This document shows positions 40,018-50,208 of a stretch of 64,000 bases of DNA, in pieces; position 1 is the first letter of the stretch; each line of letters begins with the position of its first letter. Source of the stretch: Orbaceae bacterium lpD01 (lineage in GTDB: Bacteria > Pseudomonadota > Gammaproteobacteria > Enterobacterales > Orbaceae). The notes under the pieces were generated by a model. It made no database searches. It was not told the origin of the DNA and was given only the letters and a program-made list of their open reading frames with translations. The position numbers and the translations under genes are program-made. Where the stretch lies: contig CP133959.1 of NCBI GenBank assembly GCA_036251705.1, positions 558,001-622,000 of the forward strand. The letters are read 5' to 3'.

Positions 40018-42678
40018 ATGGCAGTAACCAATAGTCGTGAGTTAAATGATTTAGTCGCTCGAGTCAAAAAAGCACAGGAAATTTATGCAACTTATACACA
40101 AGAACAAGTTGATAAAATTTTCAGAGCTGCGTCAGTAGCCGCTGCTGCTGCTCGTATTCCATTGGCACAGCAAGCAGTAGCTGAATCAGGTATGGGTATT
40201 GTTGAAGATAAGGTGATAAAAAACCTCTATGCTTCAGAGTATATTTATAATAAATATAAAGATGAGAAGACGTGCGGCGTCCTTGATGAGAATGAACAGT
40301 TTGGTACGATGATTATCGCTGAACCGTTAGGTATCATTTGTGGGATTGTGCCAACGACGAACCCAACTTCAACCGCCATTTTCAAATCATTAATTAGTCT
40401 TAAAACGCGTAATGCAATTATCTTTTCTCCACATCCACGAGCAAAAAACTGTACTAATGCTGCAGCTAAATTAGTTTTAGATGCCGCTGTTGCTGCTGGT
40501 GCGCCCAAAGATATCATTGGCTGGATTGATGAGCCAACGATTGAATTATCCAATGAGCTGATGCACCATCCTGACGTGACGACGATTCTGGCAACGGGTG
40601 GTCCTGGTATGGTTAAAGCCGCTTATAGTTCGGGTAAACCGGCCATTGGTGTGGGGGCAGGGAATACCCCTGTCGTTATTGATGAAACTGCGGACTTACG
40701 TCGTGCTGTTGCTTCAGTGCTGATGTCAAAAACCTTCGATAATGGGATGATTTGTGCTTCAGAACAAGCAATTGTTGTGGTTGACAAAGTCTATAATCAA
40801 GTGCGTGATCTACTTATTGAATACGGCGCTTATGTGCTCGATCCAAAAGAGACAAAGGCTGTTGCATCAATTATCTTAAATGATAAAGGTGCAGTCAATG
40901 CCAATATCGTTGGACAGTCTGCCGCGAAAATTGCACAGCTCGCTGGCTTTACCGTTCCAGCTGCTGCGAAAGTATTAGTTGGTGAAGCGGCTAATGTCGA
41001 TATTTCTGAGCCATTTGCTCATGAAAAATTATCGCCAACTTTAGGAATGTTCCGAGCAAAAGACTTTAACGACGCGGTCGCAAAAGCGGAAAAACTTGTC
41101 GCAATGGGCGGTATTGGCCATACTTCTGTACTCTACACTGATCAAGATAATCATAAAGATCGCGTTGGTTATTTTGGTAGTCGTATGAAAACTTGTCGAA
41201 TTTTAATTAATCAGCCTTCTTCTCATGGTGGTATCGGTGATCTTTATAACTTTAATTTATCACCGTCGTTAACATTAGGTTGTGGTTCTTGGGGAAACAA
41301 CTCCGTTTCTGAAAATGTTGGACCAAAACACTTAATTAACAAAAAAACTGTTGCGAAGAGAGCTGAAAATATGTTGTGGCACAAACTTCCTAAATCAATT
41401 TACTTCCGTCGTGGTTGTTTACCAATTGCATTAAATGAAATCATTGATAATGGTGCGAAAAAAGTCCTAATCGTGACTGATAAATTCTTATTTAGTAATG
41501 GTTATACCAAACCGATTGTCGATCAACTTGAAAAAGGTGGTGTGTTAACACAGGTTTTCTTTGATGTTGAAGCCGATCCGACATTAAGTGTTGTCAATAA
41601 AGGCGCTGCACTATTAGCTGATTTCCAACCTGATACGATCATTGCTGTTGGTGGTGGTTCGGCGATGGATGCGGCCAAATTGATGTGGGTTATCTATGAG
41701 CATCCAGAAGTCGAATTTTCTGAACTGGCATTGCGTTTTATGGATATCCGTAAACGTGTGTGTGGCTTCCCTAAATTAGGTGTCAAAGCGCAATTAGTCT
41801 GTGTGACAACCACCTCTGGTACTGGCTCTGAAGTCACACCATTTACGATTGTGACCGATGATGAGACGCATCAAAAATATGCGTTGGCAGATTATGAATT
41901 AACGCCTAATATGGCGATTGTCGATGCTAATTTAGTGATGGGAATGCCGAAGTCTTTATGTGCATTTGGTGGGATTGATGCGGTCACGCATGCAACTGAG
42001 GCTTATGTATCAGTGCTGGCCAACGAATACTCTGATGGACAAGCATTAAATTCGCTTAAATTGTTAAAAGAGTACTTACCAGCAAGTTATAATGAAGGGG
42101 CGAAAAATCCTGTTGCGCGTGAGAAAGTGCATAATGCGGCAACTATCGCAGGTATCGCATTTTCACAAGCATTTTTAGGCATTTGTCACTCAATGGCGCA
42201 TAAGCTTGGGGCGGCTTTCCATGTACCACATGGTTTAGCCAATGCATTATTATTAACGAATGTTATTCGTTTTAATGCAACTGATAAACCAACTAAACAG
42301 GCTACGTTTAGCCAATATGGTTATCCTCAAGCTATTAAACGTTATGCCGAAATTGCTGATCATCTAGATTTAACTTCAAAATCTGACTCGAATGAGTTGA
42401 AAGTGGAGAAATTGATTCAATGGATCGAGACGCTTAAAGCGGAAATCAATATCCCAACTTCTATAAAAGAGGCGGGTGTTGATGAGCAAGCGTTCCTTGC
42501 GGCGGTTGATGAATTAGCGGTTAATGCCTTTGATGACCAATGTACTGGTGCGAATCCGCGTTATCCTCTGATTGCTGAGTTAAAACAGATCTATTTAGAC
42601 TCATACTATGGTCGTCCATATAAAGATGGTGTCGTTGATCAAGTAAAACCTGTTAAAAGTACAGCTAAAAAGAAATAA
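40018..42678 (+). CDS. adhE: AdhE, bifunctional aldehyde-alcohol dehydrogenase
   Basis: Converts acetyl-CoA to acetaldehyde and then ethanol, re-oxidising two NADH in mixed-acid fermentation. The N-terminal half (about 1-440) is a CoA-acylating aldehyde dehydrogenase with the active-site Cys in NGMICASEQ; the C-terminal half (about 450-870) is an iron-dependent alcohol dehydrogenase with GGGSAMDAAK, the TTSGTGSEVTPF block and His ligands in HSMAHKLG and HVPHG. The length is 886 (E. coli 891). AGGAG lies six bases before the ATG. It is a single gene with its own terminator. Family members assemble into spiral filaments (spirosomes). Confidence 0.98.
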   Translation: MAVTNSRELNDLVARVKKAQEIYATYTQEQVDKIFRAASVAAAAARIPLAQQAVAESGMGIVEDKVIKNLYASEYIYNKYKDEKTCGVLDENEQFGTMIIAEPLGIICGIVPTTNPTSTAIFKSLISLKTRNAIIFSPHPRAKNCTNAAAKLVLDAAVAAGAPKDIIGWIDEPTIELSNELMHHPDVTTILATGGPGMVKAAYSSGKPAIGVGAGNTPVVIDETADLRRAVASVLMSKTFDNGMICASEQAIVVVDKVYNQVRDLLIEYGAYVLDPKETKAVASIILNDKGAVNANIVGQSAAKIAQLAGFTVPAAAKVLVGEAANVDISEPFAHEKLSPTLGMFRAKDFNDAVAKAEKLVAMGGIGHTSVLYTDQDNHKDRVGYFGSRMKTCRILINQPSSHGGIGDLYNFNLSPSLTLGCGSWGNNSVSENVGPKHLINKKTVAKRAENMLWHKLPKSIYFRRGCLPIALNEIIDNGAKKVLIVTDKFLFSNGYTKPIVDQLEKGGVLTQVFFDVEADPTLSVVNKGAALLADFQPDTIIAVGGGSAMDAAKLMWVIYEHPEVEFSELALRFMDIRKRVCGFPKLGVKAQLVCVTTTSGTGSEVTPFTIVTDDETHQKYALADYELTPNMAIVDANLVMGMPKSLCAFGGIDAVTHATEAYVSVLANEYSDGQALNSLKLLKEYLPASYNEGAKNPVAREKVHNAATIAGIAFSQAFLGICHSMAHKLGAAFHVPHGLANALLLTNVIRFNATDKPTKQATFSQYGYPQAIKRYAEIADHLDLTSKSDSNELKVEKLIQWIETLKAEINIPTSIKEAGVDEQAFLAAVDELAVNAFDDQCTGANPRYPLIAELKQIYLDSYYGRPYKDGVVDQVKPVKSTAKKK

Positions 42679-42702
42679 GCCAGTACTTAGACGATATTAA
42701 TG

Positions 42703-42736
42703 AAATCCTATCGTGAAGACGATAGGATTTTTTTAT
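42703..42736 (+). terminator. Terminator of adhE
   Basis: Perfect 12-base stem AAATCCTATCGT (42703-42714) and ACGATAGGATTT (42719-42730), loop GAAG, then a T-run. Confidence 0.92.
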
Positions 42737-43292
42737 GCCTGAAAATAGTCAATCACACCTTAATCCCAACCTCGTCATAATAAAAAGAGTTCCAGATCAT
42801 GGATGATTAGAGAGTTGCGCTTATTGATGAGTACTGAATACCACATTCCCTATTATTTTGTTGGCTATGTCTATCTTAAATAATGTCATAAGCATAGTTT
42901 TAACGAGTCTATTTCAACGTACTTAGGATGAGAGGAGGGGATAACTAATAATTTTATGGCAATTTAGCCCCCCAACTATGAATATTTATTCGATATTTTT
43001 GAGTGAAAAGTGAGCATTTGATTTTTAATAAACAATATCATGTTATTTTTTATTGAGATAATGACCTTTTATTTCTAAAAAATTGTGTGAAATTAATGCA
43101 GTTAATGAAAATTAAAACCAATATCCACTGATTTTTTATTTAATCAAACATGTATTGGTTAAGTTGTTGTAATTAAATGTGTTATTTTTATTTTAGCTAT
43201 CTTTTTATACTATGCCTAATCATATGTACCGCTTGAAAAATAGATTTTATGGATTTTTTTTAATCAAACAAATTAAAATTTAAAATTAGGGC
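42737..43292. other. AT-rich gene-free region between adhE and the tRNA cluster
   Basis: About 550 bases with stop codons in every frame and no RNA gene that I recognise. The AT-rich half next to the tRNA promoter (43000-43290) could serve as an UP element or a binding region for Fis-like proteins; this is an inference from position. Confidence 0.5.
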
Positions 43293-43322
43293 TTGCCAAG
43301 GTGTGGGAATCTGGTCTACAAT
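43293..43322 (+). promoter_or_regulatory. Promoter of the thrU-tyrU-glyT-thrT-tufB cluster
   Basis: TTGCCA (43293-43298), an 18-base spacer and TACAAT (43317-43322) followed by GCGC, a stringent-type discriminator, 13 bases before the first tRNA. Confidence 0.8.
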
Positions 43323-43335
43323 GCGCAGCACTTAG

Positions 43336-43411
<76 letters not shown>

Positions 43412-43444
43412 TTTAATCCTAAGTACTAAAATTTGAATTATCGG

Positions 43445-43529
<85 letters not shown>

Positions 43530-43699
43530 TTTGATATTTAAATATATGGTGTATAATATTAGATAGTTAGGAAAAGGATATCAAAGAGTTTTCTCAATTC
43601 ACCTAATCCTACAGTGTCGTGCAAACAAATTTAAATTATTGTTCAGTATGTACGTTTATCTAATCTATAGAAGCATTTTTAGTAGCCGAGTTTGATCTA

Positions 43700-43774
<75 letters not shown>

Positions 43775-43776
43775 AT

Positions 43777-43852
43777 GCTGATATAGCTCAGTTGGTAGAG
43801 CGCACCCTTGGTAAGGGTGAGGCCGGCAGTTCGAATCTGCCTATCAGCACCA
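43777..43852 (+). tRNA. thrT: tRNA-Thr (GGT)
   Basis: 76 bases, GCTGATATAG to CCA, anticodon GGT in TTGGTAAG. It begins only two bases after glyT. Confidence 0.97.
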
Positions 43853-44000
43853 GTCGCTTAACTTTCTTCGCCTCCTAATCTTTAATGCTTGTCACATCAT
43901 ATCTTATTCTGATATTATTCAGAGCTAATTTTCAAATTAGTATTATGCTTACATTTTCGTTATGATTATTTTAGTGTATAATGCTGAGTTGACGTGGTGA

Positions 44001-45221
<1,221 letters not shown>

Positions 45222-45243
45222 TAGCGAACTATTTGCTTAATTA

Positions 45244-45280
45244 TTAGAAAGGGTGTCGTTGGATACCCTTTCTTATCTTA
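45244..45280 (+). terminator. Terminator after tufB
   Basis: Eight-base stem GAAAGGGT (45247-45254) and ACCCTTTC (45265-45272) with a T-rich tail. Confidence 0.75.
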
Positions 45281-45374
45281 AATATTATGCTAGAATTCAT
45301 TCCATAATATATTTGTACCAAGTATTTTTATGGAATAAATTTTAATACGATAACTAATATGAAATGGGTTTGAT

Positions 45375-45776
45375 ATGCGTGTAAATAGTGAACACCAAGA
45401 AACAGGAACAACGTTCGATAAATTTAAGTGGTTGGTTGTTTTTGCTCTATTTATTGTAATTGTTTGGGGGAATTTTTACTTTTCTGAACCAAACCCTGTT
45501 TATCAGGCGAATGGTATTGTAAGAATTATTGCTGTGGTTGTGCTTTCTGTCCTTGCGTTATTGCTTGCGGCAAATACTTATAAAGGAAAACAGTTCCTAG
45601 TATTTGCAAAAGAGTCTCGTTTAGAAGCACGTAAAGTTGTATGGCCTAGTCGTCGTGAAACTGTTCAAACAACATTAATTATTGCGGTAGTCACTATCAT
45701 CTCATCATTATTCTTATGGGGATTAGATAGTATTATGATTCGTCTAGTTTCTTTCTTTACCATGCTAGGACACTAG
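45375..45776 (+). CDS. secE: SecE, preprotein translocase subunit
   Basis: Essential small subunit that clamps SecY in the inner membrane. Three transmembrane helices (about 18-36, 47-66 and 98-127) as in enterobacterial SecE, with the conserved amphipathic segment EARKVVWPSRRETVQTT before the last one. The length is 133 (E. coli 127). nusG starts three bases after its stop codon. Confidence 0.97.
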   Translation: MRVNSEHQETGTTFDKFKWLVVFALFIVIVWGNFYFSEPNPVYQANGIVRIIAVVVLSVLALLLAANTYKGKQFLVFAKESRLEARKVVWPSRRETVQTTLIIAVVTIISSLFLWGLDSIMIRLVSFFTMLGH

Positions 45777-45779
45777 AAT

Positions 45780-46325
45780 ATGAGCGATACACAAAATAAA
45801 CGTTGGTATGTTATTCAAGCTTACTCTGGGTATGAAGGCCGAGTAGCCCAGTCATTACGTGAGTACATTAAACTTCACAGTATGGAAAATGACTTTGGTG
45901 AGATTCTGGTACCGACAGAAGAAGTTGTTGAAATGAAAGGTGGTCAACGCCGTAAAAGTGAACGTAAATTCTTTCCAGGTTATGTTTTAGTTGAAATGGC
46001 TATGAACGATGCGACATGGCATCTGGTTAAAAGTGTACCGAGAACCATGGGTTTTATCGGTGGAACATCAGATCGTCCTGCGCCAATTAGTCAACGTGAA
46101 GTTGATGCGATCATGAATCGTTTACAGCAAGTGGGTGATAAACCACGTCCTAAAACATTATTTGAACCAGGTGAATTGGTTCGTGTGGCTGAAGGTCCTT
46201 TTGCTGACTTTAACGGTGTTGTTGAAGAAGTTGATTATGAGAAGAGCCGTTTGAAGGTTTCGGTGTCTATTTTTGGACGTTCAACACCAGTAGAACTTGA
46301 TTTTAGTCAGGTCGAAAAGAGCTAA
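45780..46325 (+). CDS. nusG: NusG, transcription elongation factor
   Basis: Binds RNA polymerase through its N-terminal NGN domain ([19 protein letters not shown]) and Rho or ribosomal protein S10 through its C-terminal KOW domain ([21 protein letters not shown]). The length of 181 equals E. coli. It is co-transcribed with secE. In most bacteria rplKAJL-rpoBC follow; here a terminator and ndh on the opposite strand follow instead. Confidence 0.98.
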   Translation: MSDTQNKRWYVIQAYSGYEGRVAQSLREYIKLHSMENDFGEILVPTEEVVEMKGGQRRKSERKFFPGYVLVEMAMNDATWHLVKSVPRTMGFIGGTSDRPAPISQREVDAIMNRLQQVGDKPRPKTLFEPGELVRVAEGPFADFNGVVEEVDYEKSRLKVSVSIFGRSTPVELDFSQVEKS

Positions 46326-46360
46326 GATAGCTTAAATTGATTAATGATATTCAAATGACA

Positions 46361-46388
46361 AAGCCGAGTAAATGCTCGGTTTTTTTAT
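46361..46388 (+). terminator. Terminator of secE-nusG
   Basis: Stem CCGAG (46364-46368) and CTCGG (46375-46379), extended by A-T and G-U pairs, followed by a long T-run. Confidence 0.85.
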
Positions 46389-46420
46389 GTCTGGATTTTA
46401 CCCATGCAATAAAATTTCAC

Positions 46421-46456
46421 ATAAAAAAAGAGGCTAGATAACTAGCCTCTTTTTCA
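46421..46456. terminator. Bidirectional terminator before ndh end
   Basis: Perfect nine-base stem AGAGGCTAG (46429-46437) and CTAGCCTCT (46442-46450) with A and T runs on either side; serves ndh on the minus strand and backs up the nusG terminator. Confidence 0.88.
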
Positions 46457-46470
46457 TCTTGAGAAAACGA

Positions 46471-47763
46471 TTAATCTAATTTCAAGGTCGGTCTTACCGA
46501 ACGAATCACTCTGCTTGCCATAATTAAACGAAATGTTTTGATCAAACCATATAGAGCTGATTGATGCATACGATACAGCATACGATAGATCATATGGGCT
46601 GGTGCACCTTTGACTATCATACTCGATTTACCAACTGTGCTAACCGTGCCTTGAGCAGTGTGGGCAAGTGAGATGATTGTGCCTTTATCTTTATATTTAA
46701 ACTGGCCCATTGATGCGTCATTGAGATAGCTGATAATGTTTTTGGCTGCTAATTTGGCCATCTGATGAGCGGCTTGTGCGGTTGGTGGTGTAAAACCGCC
46801 TTCGGGTTTTGCGCATGAAGCACAATCACCGATAGCGAAAATGCTGTCATCTCTGGTGGTTTGTAATGTCGGTTTCACGACTAATTGATTTGACCGACTA
46901 TTCTCTAAACCGCCAATATCTCTTAAGAAATCCGGTGCTTTGACGCCTGCAGCCCATATCATCATGTCGGCAGCAATTTTATCGCCTTCTTTCGGATAAA
47001 AACCACTTTCATCCGCTTTGGTCACCATGGTTTTAGTTAGCACTTTAACGCCCATCTCTTCTAATTTTTGATGAATACTGGCAGAGAGCTTTTCAGGTAG
47101 AACCGGCAGGATTCGATCGGTTGCCTCGACTAATGTTACATTCAGCATTTTGCCATTTATTTTGGCAAAACCGTAGTCGGATAACTTATCAGCCATGCTG
47201 AATAATTCTGAGGCGAGCTCAACGCCTGTCGCGCCACCACCGACAATGGCAATATTAATCGTATTAGTTTGCGGACAATCGATCCCTGATGAGAAACGGA
47301 ATAGACGAGTTAGGATGTTATGTCTAAAATGTTTTGCCTGAATATGATCATCTAAAAAGATACAGTTTTCTTTCACACCAGGTGTACCAAAGTCATTACA
47401 TTGGCTACCAATCGCCATTACCAGGACATCGTAAGTGAGTTTTTCTTCAGGGAAAATGACATCACCTTGAGCATTTTTTACTTCAGATACCGTTATTTGT
47501 TTGTTTTCTTTATCAATGCCTAATAATGAACCTTGATGAAAAGAGAAGTTATTTCGTTTGCCTTGAGCCAGATAATTGACTTCATCAATGTTATCATCAA
47601 GAACGCCTGTCGCTATCTCATGTAATAATGGTTTCCATAAATGACTTGGATTTCGATCAACAAGAGTAATTTTTGCTTTTTGCGATTTTCCTAATTTTTG
47701 GCCTAATTCTGTTGCTAATTCCAAGCCACCAGCACCACCACCGACAATAATAATATTTTTCAT
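46471..47763 (-). CDS. ndh: Ndh, type II NADH:quinone dehydrogenase
   Basis: Single-subunit, non-proton-pumping FAD enzyme that passes electrons from NADH to quinone at the inner membrane. The FAD-binding GGGAGGLELATELG is at the N-terminus and the NADH-binding IVGGGATGVELASEL near 165. FAIGDCA near 305 completes the FAD site, and a basic amphipathic C-terminus (RMLYRMHQSALYG) would attach it to the membrane. The length is 430 (E. coli 434). It is a single gene, divergent from the HlyD/ABC-2 operon. Confidence 0.96.
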   Translation of the reverse strand: MKNIIIVGGGAGGLELATELGQKLGKSQKAKITLVDRNPSHLWKPLLHEIATGVLDDNIDEVNYLAQGKRNNFSFHQGSLLGIDKENKQITVSEVKNAQGDVIFPEEKLTYDVLVMAIGSQCNDFGTPGVKENCIFLDDHIQAKHFRHNILTRLFRFSSGIDCPQTNTINIAIVGGGATGVELASELFSMADKLSDYGFAKINGKMLNVTLVEATDRILPVLPEKLSASIHQKLEEMGVKVLTKTMVTKADESGFYPKEGDKIAADMMIWAAGVKAPDFLRDIGGLENSRSNQLVVKPTLQTTRDDSIFAIGDCASCAKPEGGFTPPTAQAAHQMAKLAAKNIISYLNDASMGQFKYKDKGTIISLAHTAQGTVSTVGKSSMIVKGAPAHMIYRMLYRMHQSALYGLIKTFRLIMASRVIRSVRPTLKLD

Positions 47764-48105
47764 GTTTATTCCATTTTAATATTGAATTAGTTATATCATA
47801 CGAAATTAGTCAACTTTTATCTAATTAATTTAATAGATTCCATCTATAAATGTAATCTATCGAACTTTATTATGATTTTATCTCGTTGAATTAATGTTAT
47901 TATCACATTATGAATGTTTTTTATCAATTTCTTATCATTTATTGATTATATGATTAACTTATTTTCATTTTTTTTAAGCTTTATGTGTTTTTTTTAATAT
48001 AATAGATATCAGATTTAATTTTCTGATATATAATAATCTCTATTATTTTTACAGAAATGACAGTCCTTGTTTATTTCAACTCTTATACTTCAATTATGAT
48101 CTCTT
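47764..48105. promoter_or_regulatory. AT-rich divergent region ndh / HlyD operon
   Basis: No gene seen in 340 bases. An eight-base inverted repeat, ATATCAGA (48006-48013) and TCTGATAT (48022-48029), overlaps a TATAAT at 48029-48034 pointing toward the HlyD operon. It could be an operator for a local regulator; no regulator gene is adjacent. Confidence 0.35.
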
Positions 48106-49077
48106 ATGAATAAAAAAATATTTTTTGTCCTCTTATTGATGATATTAGCCGTGGCCATGACCATCCTTATCCGCGCTTATAATAGTGACTTAGTTTTGCA
48201 GGGTGAGGTTGATGCCCCCCAAGTCAATGTAGCCTCTAAAGCGAAAGGACGCGTCATTAATATTCATGTGAACCGTGGTGATGATGTTCAAGAGAATGAT
48301 CTGCTTATCACGCTTGATAGTCCAGAATTAACTGCACAAGTGAAAGCCACTGAAGCGGCGAGAGATCAGGCTAAATTGCAGCTAGAATTGTCGAAAAATG
48401 GCACACGCGAAGAGAGTATTCGTTATTACCAAGCCTTGCTCGATGAGGCTAAAGTCGATTATTCCAATGCTGTAAAAGAGTATGATCGAAACAACTCTAT
48501 TGCCAGTAAAGGTTATGTCTCTCAGTCAACACTTGACAGTTTATTGAAAACGAAACAGACTGCTTATCAACAAGTAATGGTTGCGCAAGCAAATTTAGAT
48601 CAAGCCGTTCATGGCGATCGTGCCGAGCAACAGGCGATTTATGCCGCTAAGCTAGAACAGTCTGAAGAAGAGCTTAAAGAGCTGATGATTCAATATAACG
48701 ATTTGGCTGTTCGCGCTCCCGTTAGTGGGGAAGTCGGTTCAATTCCAGCCGAAGTCGGTGAGCTATTTAACGCGTCGAGTCCTTTACTCACGTTGATACG
48801 GTTACCACAAACCTATTTCATTTTTAATCTTAGAGAAGATCTACTCGCGAATATTAGAAAAGGTCAGCATGTGACATTGACGATCCCTGCGTTAGGTCAT
48901 AAAGAGGTTGAAGCAGAAGTGCGGTATATTGCTGCGATGGGAGACTTTGCCGTCAAACGTGCAACCCGTGCGACAGGCGATTTTGATTTAAAAACATTTG
49001 AAGTGCGTATTTATCCCGTCACACCTATTGAAGGATTGCGCCCAGGCATGAGCGTATTGTGGCAATGGAAACACTAA
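48106..49077 (+). CDS. HlyD-family periplasmic adaptor of an ABC-2 export system
   Basis: Membrane-fusion protein expected to link inner-membrane permeases to the outer membrane. It has one N-terminal transmembrane helix (about 5-23), a first biotinyl-lipoyl half (VNVASKAKGRVINIHVNRGDDVQENDLLITLDSP cut by a coiled coil of about 75-195), the second half LAVRAPVSGEVGSIPAEVGE near 205, and a C-terminal beta barrel. The architecture resembles E. coli YhiI and YbhG. The next gene overlaps its 3' end by 13-19 bases, so they are translated together. The substrate is unknown; multidrug or toxic compounds are common for the family. Confidence 0.85.
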   Translation: MNKKIFFVLLLMILAVAMTILIRAYNSDLVLQGEVDAPQVNVASKAKGRVINIHVNRGDDVQENDLLITLDSPELTAQVKATEAARDQAKLQLELSKNGTREESIRYYQALLDEAKVDYSNAVKEYDRNNSIASKGYVSQSTLDSLLKTKQTAYQQVMVAQANLDQAVHGDRAEQQAIYAAKLEQSEEELKELMIQYNDLAVRAPVSGEVGSIPAEVGELFNASSPLLTLIRLPQTYFIFNLREDLLANIRKGQHVTLTIPALGHKEVEAEVRYIAAMGDFAVKRATRATGDFDLKTFEVRIYPVTPIEGLRPGMSVLWQWKH

Positions 49078-50207
49078 ATTGGTTTTTTACCCGTTTTAAA
49101 AACTCATTTGAGGGGGAAGTTAGGCAGTTATTCACACAATTCACTTATCATTTATTATTGTGGATTATGCCATTAGCTGTTTACTCACTGATTAGCAGTA
49201 TTTTCGTTGCCGGCGTGATTTATGATTTACCTGTTGGTTTTGTTGATCAAGATCGCAGTGAGTTATCCAGAACGATTATTCGTGATTTTGATGCGGGCCC
49301 ACATGCCAAACTGATAAATTACGACAATCGCTTAAATGATGCGACTGAAGGGTTAAAAAAGGCTAAAATTTATGCCTTATTGTACATTCCGCCTGAATTT
49401 GAAAGTGATACTTTAGCGGGTAAGCAGCCAACCCCAATACTGTATTACAATGCCTTATATTATAGTGCAGGTTTGTATTCGACTATGGATTACTCCGGGC
49501 TGATTACGCAGCTAAACTCGAGTTATACCTCAATCATGGCATCAAAAACAGGTTTAGCTGTACCTGGCCTTGCGAAATTAAATTTTATTTATGATGGACT
49601 ATTTAATCCAACAGGCAACTCCCGATACTATCAACAGTTTTCTGCGGTCGTCCATTTGTTACAACTACTGGTCGTGACGATGACGATACATCTATTAGGC
49701 AAAATGTCGCGTAGAACACCGGTGAGTTATCCTTATATTCTTGGTAAATTAGCGCCTTATACATTGTGGTATACCTGTTTATTATTATTTGAAATTGCTA
49801 TTCAAGTCCTGCTGTCTGGTGCAAGAGTCAGTAGTAATCCTATTTATATGATTTTCGTCGTATTTTTCTATGTTATTGCGGCGCAGAGCATGGGAATGCT
49901 GTTATATACTTTTACGCGTTCAGTCATGACAGCCTATAGTTTGATTGGTATTTTAGTCGGTCTAGCATTAACCTATTCTGGTGTGATGGTGCCAGAGATC
50001 TCCATGCCGAAAATAGCTCAAATTATTTCACATCTTGAGCCCCTGACTTATGCGCTAAGTACCTTATTCGGTATCTTTTTAAGACACGTAGATTTTATTA
50101 CAGTATTAAAAACTTGTGCGATATTGTTGGTTTATCCTTTCCTGGTGACCTTTATTATAAGACGACGTTTAGTTAAGCGATTACAACAAAAAGAGGTGCT
50201 AGAATAA
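49065..50207 (+). CDS. ABC-2 type permease, first subunit
   Basis: Inner-membrane permease of the ABC-2 (YhhJ/YbhS-like) family: one N-terminal helix (about 30-50), a large periplasmic domain (about 55-195, starting YDLPVGFVDQDRSELSRTI), then five C-terminal helices. It starts inside the end of the HlyD gene, at ATG 49065 or GTG 49059. 380 residues from the ATG. A second permease of similar size follows after one base, suggesting a heterodimer. No ATP-binding subunit gene occurs in the operon. Confidence 0.85.
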   Translation: METLNWFFTRFKNSFEGEVRQLFTQFTYHLLLWIMPLAVYSLISSIFVAGVIYDLPVGFVDQDRSELSRTIIRDFDAGPHAKLINYDNRLNDATEGLKKAKIYALLYIPPEFESDTLAGKQPTPILYYNALYYSAGLYSTMDYSGLITQLNSSYTSIMASKTGLAVPGLAKLNFIYDGLFNPTGNSRYYQQFSAVVHLLQLLVVTMTIHLLGKMSRRTPVSYPYILGKLAPYTLWYTCLLLFEIAIQVLLSGARVSSNPIYMIFVVFFYVIAAQSMGMLLYTFTRSVMTAYSLIGILVGLALTYSGVMVPEISMPKIAQIISHLEPLTYALSTLFGIFLRHVDFITVLKTCAILLVYPFLVTFIIRRRLVKRLQQKEVLE

Positions 50208-50208
50208 A

